Source: Senimuribacter sp049852125 (GTDB lineage Bacteria > Bacillota > Clostridia > Peptostreptococcales > Anaerovoracaceae). From it: a DNA stretch of 64,000 nucleotides. The notes below the pieces were generated by a model, which was not told the origin of the DNA, made no database searches, and saw only the letters and a list, made by a program, of their open reading frames with translations. The DNA lies in the NCBI RefSeq assembly GCF_049852125.1, contig NZ_CP187532.1, positions 2,728,001-2,792,000 of the forward strand, written 5' to 3'. This document shows positions 43,451 to 52,197 of this stretch, piece after piece; the first letter of the stretch is position 1, and every line of letters starts with the position of its first letter. The translations under genes were made by a program, and so were the position numbers.

Positions 43451-44083
43451 TTACCACATACGACGAATCCTCCGCCGGATAGGTCTGAACGTTGTATACG
43501 CTCTGTTCGCATCTCGACCGCCGGTAAATCCCGGAACTCTAGCGTTATCTGTATACTGCCACATATCATATCTGCCTCGATAGGTGACATGGTCGTCATA
43601 CTGGGCAACCCATTTCGGCAGTCTTCCAAGCCACCCTATCTTGCGTTCAAACCAACTGGTAGAAGCATATACGCCCGCCTGATAACCTCCTCTGCGCATG
43701 GTTCTGCAAAACGCTCTGCATGCAGCGCTAAGCTGACGTCTTGTTGCCCTACCCGAAGTCTCCTCATCTTCCATATCGATCCAAACTGGCAAATCCAGCC
43801 TGCGCCTTCTCAAAAGCCTAAGCACATATCGGGCCTCCGCCCTTCCCTGCCGAGCATTCCGCGCATTGCTGTAAAAATACGCGCCGACCTTCAGTCCGTG
43901 TTCTCTGCACATTCTGTAATTGTGCTCAAAGGTGCTGTCAAACTGCAGTCTGCCATCCTCCGCATATCCGATGCGGGCAATGATAAAATCCCATCCGCCC
44001 TCTTTAAATCTACGGTATCTGAATCCTGCAGGCATTCCCTGCCAATAAGAAACATCTATTCCCTTCATTCTGGTTCTTGACAT
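43451..44083 (-). CDS. Glycoside hydrolase family 25 lysozyme
   Basis: 210-residue GH25 muramidase. GIDVSYWQG, ARIGYAEDG, VGAYFYSNA, PVWIDMEDEE (catalytic D/E), AGVYASTSWF and MWQYTDNARVPG are all present. The ATG at 44083 has GGAG 5 nt upstream; the longer in-frame start lacks a site. There is no signal peptide, and the protein is strikingly arginine-rich, including its last 15 residues. It could be a prophage-derived endolysin or a cell-wall enzyme released by lysis or in the mother cell. Confidence 0.88.
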   Translation of the reverse strand: MSRTRMKGIDVSYWQGMPAGFRYRRFKEGGWDFIIARIGYAEDGRLQFDSTFEHNYRMCREHGLKVGAYFYSNARNARQGRAEARYVLRLLRRRRLDLPVWIDMEDEETSGRATRRQLSAACRAFCRTMRRGGYQAGVYASTSWFERKIGWLGRLPKWVAQYDDHVTYRGRYDMWQYTDNARVPGFTGGRDANRAYTTFRPIRRRIRRMW

Positions 44084-44183
44084 AACATCTCCATCCTTTC
44101 TTTCTGTTATGTAGGATGGAAAATTCACTGGCTCTTTCAATGTATGCCGCCGATGGTTTTAGCGTGCCAATATGTTGGTACAA

Positions 44184-44954
44184 TTACACCTGCCGCCGTG
44201 TAAACATGCCAAGCGCCAGAGCCATATTGAAAACACTGATAGCGAGGGTTGTCAAAATCACAGGCACAAAATCTGCCGGTTCTGCTGCGGAAGTCAGTAA
44301 AGCCTGGGCGTTAAATAAAAACCCCGGCAGATATTCTTTGATGGCTGGAAGAAAGCCCAACAAATACACCGACGCAAATCCGCAAACTGCAGCCGCAAGA
44401 ACAGCTCCGCCTGTTTTGAAAATCACAGACGTGAGTAGAATCAATGTTATCAGCCATAGTCCCAGTAAATAATAACATCCGCCGCAAACAAGCACGTGCG
44501 CCGCGCTATCGTCATTCCAGAAAAAGCGGTTATAACCCCATGTGACAGCAAAACACAGCCCATAGCCTGCCGTCCAGAAAACTCCCATAATTATCCCTTT
44601 TGCCCCGAGAACTTTCCAGCGCGCCAAGCCCTTAGCAAACATAACGGTCAGCGTACCTCTTTCATATTCGCTTGTCAATATCCCAGAAAAGAGCAATAGA
44701 AACACGATCATAGCCATAGGAATATTCTTGCAAAACTGATTCCAGGAGGTCAGCGCATTCACGGTTGTGTCTGCTACCTGAAGCCCACTGTCAGCCAGAC
44801 TTTCCGCCAGCGTTTCCATCAGCCACGGGGTCATTTTAGCAATGGCAGGATTCATAACGCCAAAGAAAACAAAGAGAATCATCAAAAACATCAATTTGCC
44901 AGTTCGTACTGTCCACAAAAACTCTTTTTCTGTAAATGCTCGCAGCGCCGTCAT
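44184..44954 (-). CDS. ABC-2 type transporter permease
   Basis: 256-residue six-helix permease: LMFLMILFVFFGVMNPAIA as first helix and SEYERGTLTVMFAKGLARW as the ABC-2 coupling region. The ATG at 44954 overlaps the ATPase stop (ATGA), so the two are coupled. Forms an exporter with the upstream ATPase; the substrate is unknown. Confidence 0.82.
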   Translation of the reverse strand: MTALRAFTEKEFLWTVRTGKLMFLMILFVFFGVMNPAIAKMTPWLMETLAESLADSGLQVADTTVNALTSWNQFCKNIPMAMIVFLLLFSGILTSEYERGTLTVMFAKGLARWKVLGAKGIIMGVFWTAGYGLCFAVTWGYNRFFWNDDSAAHVLVCGGCYYLLGLWLITLILLTSVIFKTGGAVLAAAVCGFASVYLLGFLPAIKEYLPGFLFNAQALLTSAAEPADFVPVILTTLAISVFNMALALGMFTRRQV

Positions 44955-45853
44955 TTTTTCATCACCTCCATAAATAAATCTTCCAAAGCAGGTTCCTGCA
45001 GCTCCACACGGCAAATCATAAGTCCGCTTTCCGCTAACGCAGTCAAAACGGAGGGCATATCCTTTTCCTTCTTATGATCAAAAATCAATTTGCAGCTGCC
45101 TGTCCTTCTGGTCTCAGGATACGCCGCCGCAAATCGCAAGGTCTCCGTTTCTGTACTAAACTCTACTTCTATTCCAGTTCCGCTCCTCATCTTCCTGATT
45201 TGCTTCATGGTTCCCTGAAAGGCAAGGGTCCCATTGTGAAGAACCCCAACCTCATCGCAGATTCGTTCCACGTCAGATAAGATATGTGTTGAAAATAAAA
45301 TCGTCGTCTGAGATTTGACGTTTGCCAGAATATCTAGAATTTCACGTCTACCTGCCGGGTCAAGGGCAGATGTGGGCTCATCGCAAATCAGCAGCTTCGG
45401 CCGCGAAAGCAGCGCCTGCGCAATTCCAAGCCGCTGTTTCATACCTCTGGAAAATCCATGAACACGTTTGTTCTCTCCCGATAGTCCCACCAGCGTGAGT
45501 ACTTCCTCTACTCTCCGATTTCGTTCCTCCTTTGCCATGCCGGATATCTTTCCGCAGAGATTCAAATACTCTGCCGGCGTCAGAAAATCATAAAATTCCG
45601 GTACATCGGGCAAATATCCTATGTTTCGATTGGTTGAACTGCTGCCAAAGGAAACCCTTTCACCCTGCACGCGAATTTCGCCGCTGTCAGGCTTCATCAG
45701 ACCCAAAATCAATTTCATGGTGGTTGTCTTCCCCGCTCCATTTTCTCCAATAAATCCAAAGATGCTATTTTCCGGAACATTAAAGCACAAATCATTCAAC
45801 ACGTTTTTTGCGCCAAAGTTCTTTGAAACGCCGCGGAGCTCCAGTACATTCAT
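44951..45853 (-). CDS. ABC transporter ATP-binding protein
   Basis: 300-residue ATPase of the bacitracin/lantibiotic-export type. Walker A GENGAGKTTTMK, signature VHGFSRGMKQRLGIAQALL, Walker B LLICDEPTSALDP and the H-loop FSTHILSDVERICDE. Shares one base with the PLDc_N gene stop. Followed by a ~75-residue accessory C-terminal domain. Confidence 0.9.
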   Translation of the reverse strand: MNVLELRGVSKNFGAKNVLNDLCFNVPENSIFGFIGENGAGKTTTMKLILGLMKPDSGEIRVQGERVSFGSSSTNRNIGYLPDVPEFYDFLTPAEYLNLCGKISGMAKEERNRRVEEVLTLVGLSGENKRVHGFSRGMKQRLGIAQALLSRPKLLICDEPTSALDPAGRREILDILANVKSQTTILFSTHILSDVERICDEVGVLHNGTLAFQGTMKQIRKMRSGTGIEVEFSTETETLRFAAAYPETRRTGSCKLIFDHKKEKDMPSVLTALAESGLMICRVELQEPALEDLFMEVMKK

Positions 45854-46053
45854 CAGCTATCCTCCTTACCCAACAAAAAATACAGCGCCGGACCGATAAA
45901 TTCCATGCCAACAATCGTTATAATTACCCAAATGGTCCGATTTCCCCTTTTATATCTGTCGTGAGTTAATATATGCCGCAAAGTAAAGGCCAACAATGCG
46001 ATCTCTGCAATTGCAAGAGGAATGAGAAACGGCATTAGTTCTCGCAAGCTCAT
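45853..46053 (-). CDS. Small PLDc_N-domain membrane protein
   Basis: 66-residue protein with two transmembrane helices (LIPLAIAEIALLAFTL and IWVIITIVGMEFIGPALYFL) in the pattern of the phospholipase D nuclease N-terminal (PLDc_N) domain, here without any catalytic part. Such small proteins often sit in XRE/ABC operons, and may be accessory membrane subunits. Start overlaps the regulator's stop. Confidence 0.8.
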   Translation of the reverse strand: MSLRELMPFLIPLAIAEIALLAFTLRHILTHDRYKRGNRTIWVIITIVGMEFIGPALYFLLGKEDS

Positions 46054-47177
46054 CTTTTATCCCCTCCTTTCGCCTCTAATAAGCGCTTTATCGCTAAAAA
46101 TCGCGGGTCCTTTCGAACAGGCTCAAAAACCGGATGTTCAAAAATCTGCATAGCGCTTTCCAAAATTACTTCTTTGCTCCGCGGCGCGCGGCCCTTTTGC
46201 ATCAGGTCATCAATCCAATCCCCTAGCTTATCAAAATAGCTGTCACCGCAAAGCCGAAATTCCTTTTCTTCGCAATCACCAATACACTTTACATAACGTT
46301 CTAAGCGATCCAGCGCCTCTTCACGCATAGAATGATGCATATAGATAACAGCTGCCTGTATATGATATACGGCTTCGCTGGGGTGCATCATCTCCTTATT
46401 CCAGTTTTCCAAAAGATTATCCATACGTCTGATGGTTTCCAGACAAATAGCCCGGTCGTTCTGCCTCAATGACATACGGTAAATCGCGTCGGACATCAAT
46501 ACAATCAGATGTATATACATGCTTACCTGGGCAAAGCTGTCCGCTTCATCCGTCTTTCCGACCATCTGATATGCCTGAATCAAAAGACTATCGCTTTGTA
46601 CAGCTAAGCGGTACGGATTCAATGTTTCTTCCAACGTTTCTATGACATCCTCTGCCCTTTCCAACTGCAGCAGAGCCGTAGCGCGCATCAGCAAAGCGTC
46701 GCTGCAAAGGCTCATTTCCCTGCACTGACAAATAATATGATCAAAGAGCGCAATGGCGTCCTCAAGGATTTCTGTCTGCCGCTCTTTGTTCTCGGCCAAC
46801 ATAAAATGATTCAGCCACAGCGATCCTATATAGAATAAAAAGAGATAACAATTATAGTATTGCTTCACCATCTCCCCGCTTCTGCACATAATCTGCTCAA
46901 AGTCTTCCCGCCGCGCGAAGGCCTCCGCCAATTCCTCATAGATTCGCTGAATCTGTTCCTTACTAAGCTGCGGCTCATATCCCAACAGCTGATCAATTGT
47001 TACGTCAAAGAAAGCCGCCAGCTTGGGTAGCATCAGGATATCAGGCAAAGACTGCTTTGTTTCCCATTTAGATACCGACGCCTTGGTTACACCCAGAAAA
47101 TCAGCCAGCTGTTCCTGTGTCATGCCCCGCTCCCTGCGCAGGCAAGTAATATTTTCCGAAAAAGTTAAAATGTGCAT
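46050..47177 (-). CDS. XRE-family regulator with helical sensor domain
   Basis: 375 residues: N-terminal HTH_3 (RERGMTQEQLADFLGVTKAS to LLGYEP) then about 300 residues of helical, TPR-like sequence. ATG 47177 has AGGAGG 7 nt upstream; earlier in-frame starts lack a site. It heads a four-gene operon with PLDc_N, ATPase and permease and probably controls it. RRNPP/Rgg-like peptide sensing is possible from the layout but is not shown. Confidence 0.85.
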   Translation of the reverse strand: MHILTFSENITCLRRERGMTQEQLADFLGVTKASVSKWETKQSLPDILMLPKLAAFFDVTIDQLLGYEPQLSKEQIQRIYEELAEAFARREDFEQIMCRSGEMVKQYYNCYLFLFYIGSLWLNHFMLAENKERQTEILEDAIALFDHIICQCREMSLCSDALLMRATALLQLERAEDVIETLEETLNPYRLAVQSDSLLIQAYQMVGKTDEADSFAQVSMYIHLIVLMSDAIYRMSLRQNDRAICLETIRRMDNLLENWNKEMMHPSEAVYHIQAAVIYMHHSMREEALDRLERYVKCIGDCEEKEFRLCGDSYFDKLGDWIDDLMQKGRAPRSKEVILESAMQIFEHPVFEPVRKDPRFLAIKRLLEAKGGDKR

Positions 47178-47311
47178 CCTTCCACCTCCTGTCATTATTA
47201 TATCCGGCCCGCACAACATGCTCAATAGACCTGTACGATATTACGCGAGAATAAATCAACCATCGAGAAACTTTTAGCCTGCCGTCACTTCACTATCCTG
47301 TCTTTTACACT

Positions 47312-47344
47312 AAAAAAGATGCTTGATTTCTCAAAGCACCTTTT
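47312..47344 (-). terminator. Terminator of the GH18 gene
   Basis: On the minus strand a stem around GTGCTTTGA/TCAAGCATC with a bulge is followed by six Ts. It lies 20 bp past the GH18 stop. Confidence 0.75.
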
Positions 47345-47364
47345 CGCCTACTGTAATTCCTCTC

Positions 47365-48339
47365 CTATAATTTCTGTATGGTGTACATTTCATTTAGAAT
47401 CTCCGCGTTGGCCGGAAAATAGTTCATGATATTCCAATATCCAACCCCGGCTAAATCGTATTCTTCTACCAGAGCCAGCTTTGCCCGAATGCTCCGCGCA
47501 TCCTCATACCATACCACATGCGTTCTGCCTGATGGATCCACATAAGAATAATACGGGGCCTGAGACAGCTGATCATAGGTTACGGGAACGCCATAGTATT
47601 CCGAACGCCAGAAAGCCTCCTCACTTGATAATTTCTGCGCTCTGGATTCCCCTCTGATAAACGGCAGCATCCAGTCATAGCCATAGTTAGGCATTCCCAT
47701 CAAAAGCTTTTCCCGCGGGATTTCCGTAACCGCATAGTCTAACACCCTCCGAACTTGATTGATAGGGGAAACCGCCATGGGCGGGCCGTACGTATACCCC
47801 CACTCATAAGTCATTACCAATACATAATCCGCGACTTGCCCCATACCCGCATAGTCATGTCCTTCATACAAAGTTCCCGCCTGACTGGCTGACGTTTTCG
47901 GCGCTACTGCTACCGTGACGAAGTATCCCTCCGGCCCCAGCGTCTCTTTTGCTTCCCGCACCAAATCCACATAAGCCTGCCTGTACTGTGCCGGTATATA
48001 TTCAAAATCAAAATCCACACCGGATAAACCCTTTGTTCGTATAGTCTGCCCAATATTGGCAATCAACGTGGTTCGTGACTGAGGGTTTCCCAAAAGCTGT
48101 CCTGCCACCACATCGTTGAACCGGCCCTCACTGTCCAGCGGCGTCAGAACCATCAAAGGACGTACCCCCGCAGCATTGGCCTTGTCTGTCAAAACCTGAT
48201 CCTCCAAATCGATAACGCCGCCCTCTGCCGTGATGCCGTAACTGAAATTACATAAAAATGTCAAATCCGGCAGCCATGCATCCAACACCCAAGGCTCAAT
48301 TGTCGGATATGCATAACCGCTTACCACAATACTTTTCAT
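47365..48339 (-). CDS. GH18 family glycosidase (YaaH/SleL-like spore cortex hydrolase)
   Basis: 324-residue GH18 barrel. GLSGVDFDFEYIP carries the catalytic glutamate of the DxxDxDxE motif (the first D is replaced by S, as in some spore-type members), followed by VLVMTYEWGYTYGPP and the C-terminal GVGYWNIMNYFP. Members of this shape with N-terminal LysM act on cortex muramic-lactam peptidoglycan during germination; here LysM and a signal peptide are absent. Chitinase activity is less likely. No regulatory clue was seen. Confidence 0.8.
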   Translation of the reverse strand: MKSIVVSGYAYPTIEPWVLDAWLPDLTFLCNFSYGITAEGGVIDLEDQVLTDKANAAGVRPLMVLTPLDSEGRFNDVVAGQLLGNPQSRTTLIANIGQTIRTKGLSGVDFDFEYIPAQYRQAYVDLVREAKETLGPEGYFVTVAVAPKTSASQAGTLYEGHDYAGMGQVADYVLVMTYEWGYTYGPPMAVSPINQVRRVLDYAVTEIPREKLLMGMPNYGYDWMLPFIRGESRAQKLSSEEAFWRSEYYGVPVTYDQLSQAPYYSYVDPSGRTHVVWYEDARSIRAKLALVEEYDLAGVGYWNIMNYFPANAEILNEMYTIQKL

Positions 48340-48404
48340 AAGACCCCTCCATATATTTACATATTATATAGTATGAAGGGATATCAGCTATAGAACCTTC
48401 GCTG

Positions 48405-48899
48405 CTAAAACTCCCGCAGCTCAGCGAATACCATGTCATTCTCCTGTGTACTTCCGCTGTAAAGCTTATCATTAAAACGTCCTACAGACATGTAGTGACG
48501 TAGCATTTGTTTCGCTGTTAACGGCATTTCCTTTTCCAATAATTCATCAAAAGGTATCCAGCAGACTCGTCCCTCCTCGGATTCCATAGTCAACTCCACA
48601 TCCTCTCGCAGCGTAGCGAAGTAATAGTAATTTTGACGAATCTCCCCCTTTTTCAATCTTAAGGTCACATAGCGAAGCTGCAAATTTTCAAGATCATTCT
48701 CGCCAAGATTGATCTCCTCAAAAAGCTCCCTCAGCACACAGGCCTTCGGGTCATTTAGCTCCGTCTGTTCAAAGTGGCCTCCGATCCCACACCAGGATGG
48801 CTCTACTACCCGCGAGCCAATGCGATAGAGCATCAGCATTTCACTGCCCCAACTGATATAAATTGCCGTCATATTTCTCAATTTCGTATCCGGATTCAT
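48405..48899 (-). CDS. NUDIX hydrolase
   Basis: 164 residues with a Nudix box GGHFEQTELNDPKACVLREL continuing FEEINL; it keeps the G, E, RE and EE positions but has two extra residues between the first E and RE. MutT/8-oxo-dGTP-like members are the nearest by eye, substrate unknown. The ATG at 48899 has GGAGG 5 nt upstream, whereas an ATG 4 codons earlier coincides with that site. Confidence 0.82.
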   Translation of the reverse strand: MNPDTKLRNMTAIYISWGSEMLMLYRIGSRVVEPSWCGIGGHFEQTELNDPKACVLRELFEEINLGENDLENLQLRYVTLRLKKGEIRQNYYYFATLREDVELTMESEEGRVCWIPFDELLEKEMPLTAKQMLRHYMSVGRFNDKLYSGSTQENDMVFAELREF

Positions 48900-49031
48900 G
48901 TTCGCCTCCATCAGATCTGTTTCTTATATCTTATATCCCACTTGCGGCAAGCGCAACAAAAAAAGTTAAAACTATATCGAAACTTTCTCCACAAATCATA
49001 GACTGCATAAAAACTCTGCACCCTTGGAAGG

Positions 49032-49083
49032 TTGATATCGCGATTTAAAAAGGATATAATAATTCTTGACATATCATGTCAAG
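49032..49083 (+). promoter_or_regulatory. Promoter and operator of the WYL regulator
   Basis: TTGATA (49032-49037), 17-nt spacer, perfect TATAAT (49055-49060). Directly after it, covering the expected +1, is the perfect inverted repeat CTTGACAT-ATC-ATGTCAAG (49065-49083). A similar repeat lies in front of the zinc-ribbon gene, so it is probably the regulator's own site. Confidence 0.75.
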
Positions 49084-49120
49084 TTCTAAGCCTTGATTGA
49101 TCGCTGAGAAAGGAGACACG

Positions 49121-50017
49121 ATGAAGGAAAGCAGACTATTTAAGATTATATATCATCTTCTCGATAAGGGACATACTACTGCCCCGGAATTAGCGAAAAA
49201 ATTCGAAGTATCAGTCAGAACCATCTATAGAGATATCGATGCTTTAAGCGATGCCGGCATTCCTGTTTATGCGGAAGCAGGCAGAAACGGCGGGATTCGT
49301 TTTCTGCATGGTTTTGTTTTGGACAAGGCAGTCTTATCAAAGGAAGAAAAGCAAGAAATTCTAACCGCATTGCAAAGCATAAACATTGCACAGAATATCA
49401 GCAGCAGCCAGACATTACAAAAGCTTTCCGCCATATTTCAGCTGGGCTCAGAGAACTGGCTGGAAGTAGATTTTTCCAGATGGGGAAGCGAGAACGCTGA
49501 CAATAGAAAATTTGAACTGCTGAAATCAGCAATCATTCATTGCAAGCAGATTAAAATCCATTATGCAAGTTCTTATAAAAGCATCAGCGAAAGAATTGTG
49601 GAGCCGTACAAGCTTCTGTACAAGGCAAAAGCATGGTATTTGCTGGCGTTCTGTACAGAGAAGCAGGACTGGCGCACCTTCAAATTAAATCGTATTTTAG
49701 ATTTAACAGTTTTGGACAAAAGCTTTCTGCCTCGCTCCCTTCCGCAACCAGCAGAGCCCTCCCTGGGAAAATATCAACAGATCACACTTCCCTTCCCCGA
49801 AGAAGTAGCCTACCGCATATATGATGACTTTGATGAAACACAAATACAACGCCAGGAAAACGGAGATCTGCTCGTTTCCGCCAAAATGCCTGAAGACCAA
49901 TGGCTAATCGGCTTTCTGCTGTCCTTTGGATCACAGGTAGAAATCCTTTCACCAGTTTATCTGAGAAACATCGTAGCAGAACAAGCAAAATTGATATATG
50001 AAAAAAATAAAACCTGA
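49121..50017 (+). CDS. YafY/DeoR-like regulator with WYL domain
   Basis: 298 residues: N-terminal HTH_11 (HTTAPELAKKFEVSVRTIYR DIDAL region, written here in two parts), then a WYL effector domain (KQIKIHYASS, VEPYKLLYKAKAWYLLAFC) and a C-terminal WCX extension. GGAGACACG precedes ATG 49121. It likely represses itself through the inverted repeat at its +1 and controls the following zinc-ribbon and radical SAM genes, which share the motif. The ligand is unknown. Confidence 0.85.
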   Translation: MKESRLFKIIYHLLDKGHTTAPELAKKFEVSVRTIYRDIDALSDAGIPVYAEAGRNGGIRFLHGFVLDKAVLSKEEKQEILTALQSINIAQNISSSQTLQKLSAIFQLGSENWLEVDFSRWGSENADNRKFELLKSAIIHCKQIKIHYASSYKSISERIVEPYKLLYKAKAWYLLAFCTEKQDWRTFKLNRILDLTVLDKSFLPRSLPQPAEPSLGKYQQITLPFPEEVAYRIYDDFDETQIQRQENGDLLVSAKMPEDQWLIGFLLSFGSQVEILSPVYLRNIVAEQAKLIYEKNKT

Positions 50018-50068
50018 CATAAGACGTCAAGGTATTTGTGCTATATTAGATTCATGCTCAAGCATGAA
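50013..50068 (+). promoter_or_regulatory. Second operator and palindrome before the zinc-ribbon gene
   Basis: CCTGACAT-AAG-ACGTCAAGG (50013-50032) is an imperfect copy of the repeat at 49065. TATATT (50042-50047) is a possible -10. A perfect palindrome TTCATGCT-CA-AGCATGAA (50051-50068) lies near the expected +1. Confidence 0.55.
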
Positions 50069-50096
50069 ACATATTAAAAAACGGAGGAAAAAGAAA

Positions 50097-50369
50097 ATGA
50101 ATGAGATGAATCAAAGCTTTTGTCAGTGCTGCGGTATGCCTATGGGGGATACAGATCAACTGCTCGGAACAAACACAGACGGAAGCAAAAATGAAGAATA
50201 CTGTAAATATTGTTTCGAAAACGGCAAATTTACTTTTAACGGAACAATGGAAGAAATGGCTGAGATATGCGTACCGCATATGGTTGCCTCAAATCCGGAT
50301 ATGACGAAGGATGAGGCGAAAAAGATCATGCTGGAATGGTTTCCTACATTAAAACGCTGGAAAAAATAA
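50097..50369 (+). CDS. Zinc-ribbon domain protein
   Basis: 90-residue protein with a CxxC..CxxC zinc ribbon: SFCQCCGMPM near the N-terminus and EEYCKYCFENGKFTF about 25 residues later, then a helical C-terminus ending WFPTLKRWKK. This small domain is often found near AraC/YafY-type regulators. GGAGG lies about 9 nt before ATG 50097; the longer frame overlaps the regulator. Function unknown. Confidence 0.8.
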   Translation: MNEMNQSFCQCCGMPMGDTDQLLGTNTDGSKNEEYCKYCFENGKFTFNGTMEEMAEICVPHMVASNPDMTKDEAKKIMLEWFPTLKRWKK

Positions 50370-50387
50370 CGAGAAGGGATTAAAGAA

Positions 50388-51272
50388 ATGCACTTTGTGA
50401 AAGCAAAAGGAATCTTATCTTCAAAAAACGGGATGAACTTATACCGCGGCTGCTCCCACGGGTGCATTTACTGCGATTCCCGAAGCAAATGCTACCATAT
50501 GGAGCATATCTTTGAAGATATTGAAGTCAAAGAAAACGCTATTGAACTATTAGAGGATGCTCTTACACGTAAACGAAAAAAATGTATGATCGGTACAGGC
50601 TCTATGACAGATCCATACATTCCCCTGGAAACAGAAATTGGAAACGTCAGAAAAGCTTTGCGTTTAATCTATACGCAGGGCTTTGGATTTACCGTTATCA
50701 CAAAATCAGCCCGCGTCTTACGCGATTTGGACCTTTTGCAGAAAATAAATGAAAAGACAAAATGTGTCGTCCAGATGACCCTGACGACTTTCGATGAAGC
50801 CCTGTGCAGAAAGATCGAACCCAATGTGAGCACGACAAAAGAGCGCTTCGAGACCTTAAAGACGCTTCGGGACGCGGGGATACCCACCGTCGTGTGGCTA
50901 TCCCCCATTTTGCCTTTCATCAACGATACCGAAGATAATATTTCCGGAATTCTAGATATGTGCATAGAAGCCAAGGTTTATGGCGTCATTTGTTTCGGTA
51001 TGGGTCTGACACTTCGCGAAGGAAACAGGGAATATTTCTACAAACAATTAGACCGCCAATTTCCTCAGTTAAAGGAAAGATACATCCAGACTTACGGAAA
51101 TCAATATGTAATTGAAAGTCCTGATAACAATCGCCTGATGAGGCTGTTTCATCAAAAATGCAGCGCTGGCAACCTCGTTCACAACAACCAGCAGATCTTT
51201 CAATACCTGCAAACCTTTGAAGAAAAAAACCTTACCAGACAATTATGTCTTTGGGATCTAGTCGAAAAATAG
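50388..51272 (+). CDS. Radical SAM protein, SPL-related family
   Basis: 294-residue radical SAM enzyme with the cluster motif RGCSHGCIYCDSR (CxxxCxxC) near residue 22 and a TIM-barrel layout (GTGSMTDPYIPLE, VITKSARVLRDLDLL, VQMTLTTFDEALCRKIEPN). The sequence type is that of the Rv2578c / spore-photoproduct-lyase-like group, but the C-terminal cysteine of true SPL is not evident. It follows the zinc-ribbon gene by 18 bp and probably shares its transcript and WYL control. Substrate unknown. Confidence 0.82.
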   Translation: MHFVKAKGILSSKNGMNLYRGCSHGCIYCDSRSKCYHMEHIFEDIEVKENAIELLEDALTRKRKKCMIGTGSMTDPYIPLETEIGNVRKALRLIYTQGFGFTVITKSARVLRDLDLLQKINEKTKCVVQMTLTTFDEALCRKIEPNVSTTKERFETLKTLRDAGIPTVVWLSPILPFINDTEDNISGILDMCIEAKVYGVICFGMGLTLREGNREYFYKQLDRQFPQLKERYIQTYGNQYVIESPDNNRLMRLFHQKCSAGNLVHNNQQIFQYLQTFEEKNLTRQLCLWDLVEK

Positions 51273-51300
51273 TTGATGAAAATATAGTCCGACCTTTCTG

Positions 51301-52197
51301 TTACGCCCTTTTCATCTTCCCCAGCGCTACATACACGCCGATCAGAATCACCACAGCGCCGCCAAGCACCAGATACATTTCCGGCTCTGTCACCGTATGT
51401 CCCTGGAAGACCAGATCGCTGTCAAACGCGCCCCGCAAACCATCTACAGCCTGCACCGGCAATACATCTTCCATAGCCTCATAGGTTCCCCGCATCAAAT
51501 GACTGTGCAAAAGAGCCGTGCCGTAAGTGCCCGGCAAAAATGAAATGAAAGTCTGAATCCCTTCTGAAAACTGAGAAATCGGCATATAAGCGCCGCAGAT
51601 GAATCCATATCCCGCGCTGACGATAGTGCCGACCGCGGAAATCTGTCCCTGGGTCGAAAGGAAATGATTCACTACCGAGGAAAGCGCCGTACCGAACATG
51701 GTCAAAAGCATCACATCCAGACAGGTCAGTATCATATCTTCCTCCGACAAATACCATCCCATTTTCCCCAAATAAACAAAGCACGCGCCCAGCGCAATAA
51801 AGCAAATGATCAGTGTAGAAATTGCCGTGGAAATATAGTATCCCATAGCAAGACAGCCCCGACCCACCGGCGCCATCGTCAAATCCGTCCTGGCGCCTGT
51901 CACCTTATCCTGTACCATCAGCATATTGGCACAGAACGCCACGGTGACACAGCAAACCGCCAGCAAAGAGGAAAATAGCCAACCGCCCACAAAACCTTCT
52001 ACCAAACTTTCCGGAAGTTCGCTCACACCCGGTACATCCGCTACCGTCATATCCAAACTGTCCCGATAAACGTTGCCCAGAAACGTCACAAACAGAACAA
52101 GCAGAATCAAGGGCGTAATCAGCGAGGTAAAAAACATCCCCTTATCCTTAAAAAACAGCTTTGTGTTTCTCCATACTAACGCAGGTAATCCCTTCAT
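51301..52197 (-). CDS. ABC-2 type multidrug/drug exporter permease
   Basis: 298-residue permease of the DrrB type with six hydrophobic segments and a long first external loop. Pairs with the preceding ATPase (4-base overlap, ATGA). The gene is convergent with the radical SAM gene. Confidence 0.85.
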   Translation of the reverse strand: MKGLPALVWRNTKLFFKDKGMFFTSLITPLILLVLFVTFLGNVYRDSLDMTVADVPGVSELPESLVEGFVGGWLFSSLLAVCCVTVAFCANMLMVQDKVTGARTDLTMAPVGRGCLAMGYYISTAISTLIICFIALGACFVYLGKMGWYLSEEDMILTCLDVMLLTMFGTALSSVVNHFLSTQGQISAVGTIVSAGYGFICGAYMPISQFSEGIQTFISFLPGTYGTALLHSHLMRGTYEAMEDVLPVQAVDGLRGAFDSDLVFQGHTVTEPEMYLVLGGAVVILIGVYVALGKMKRA

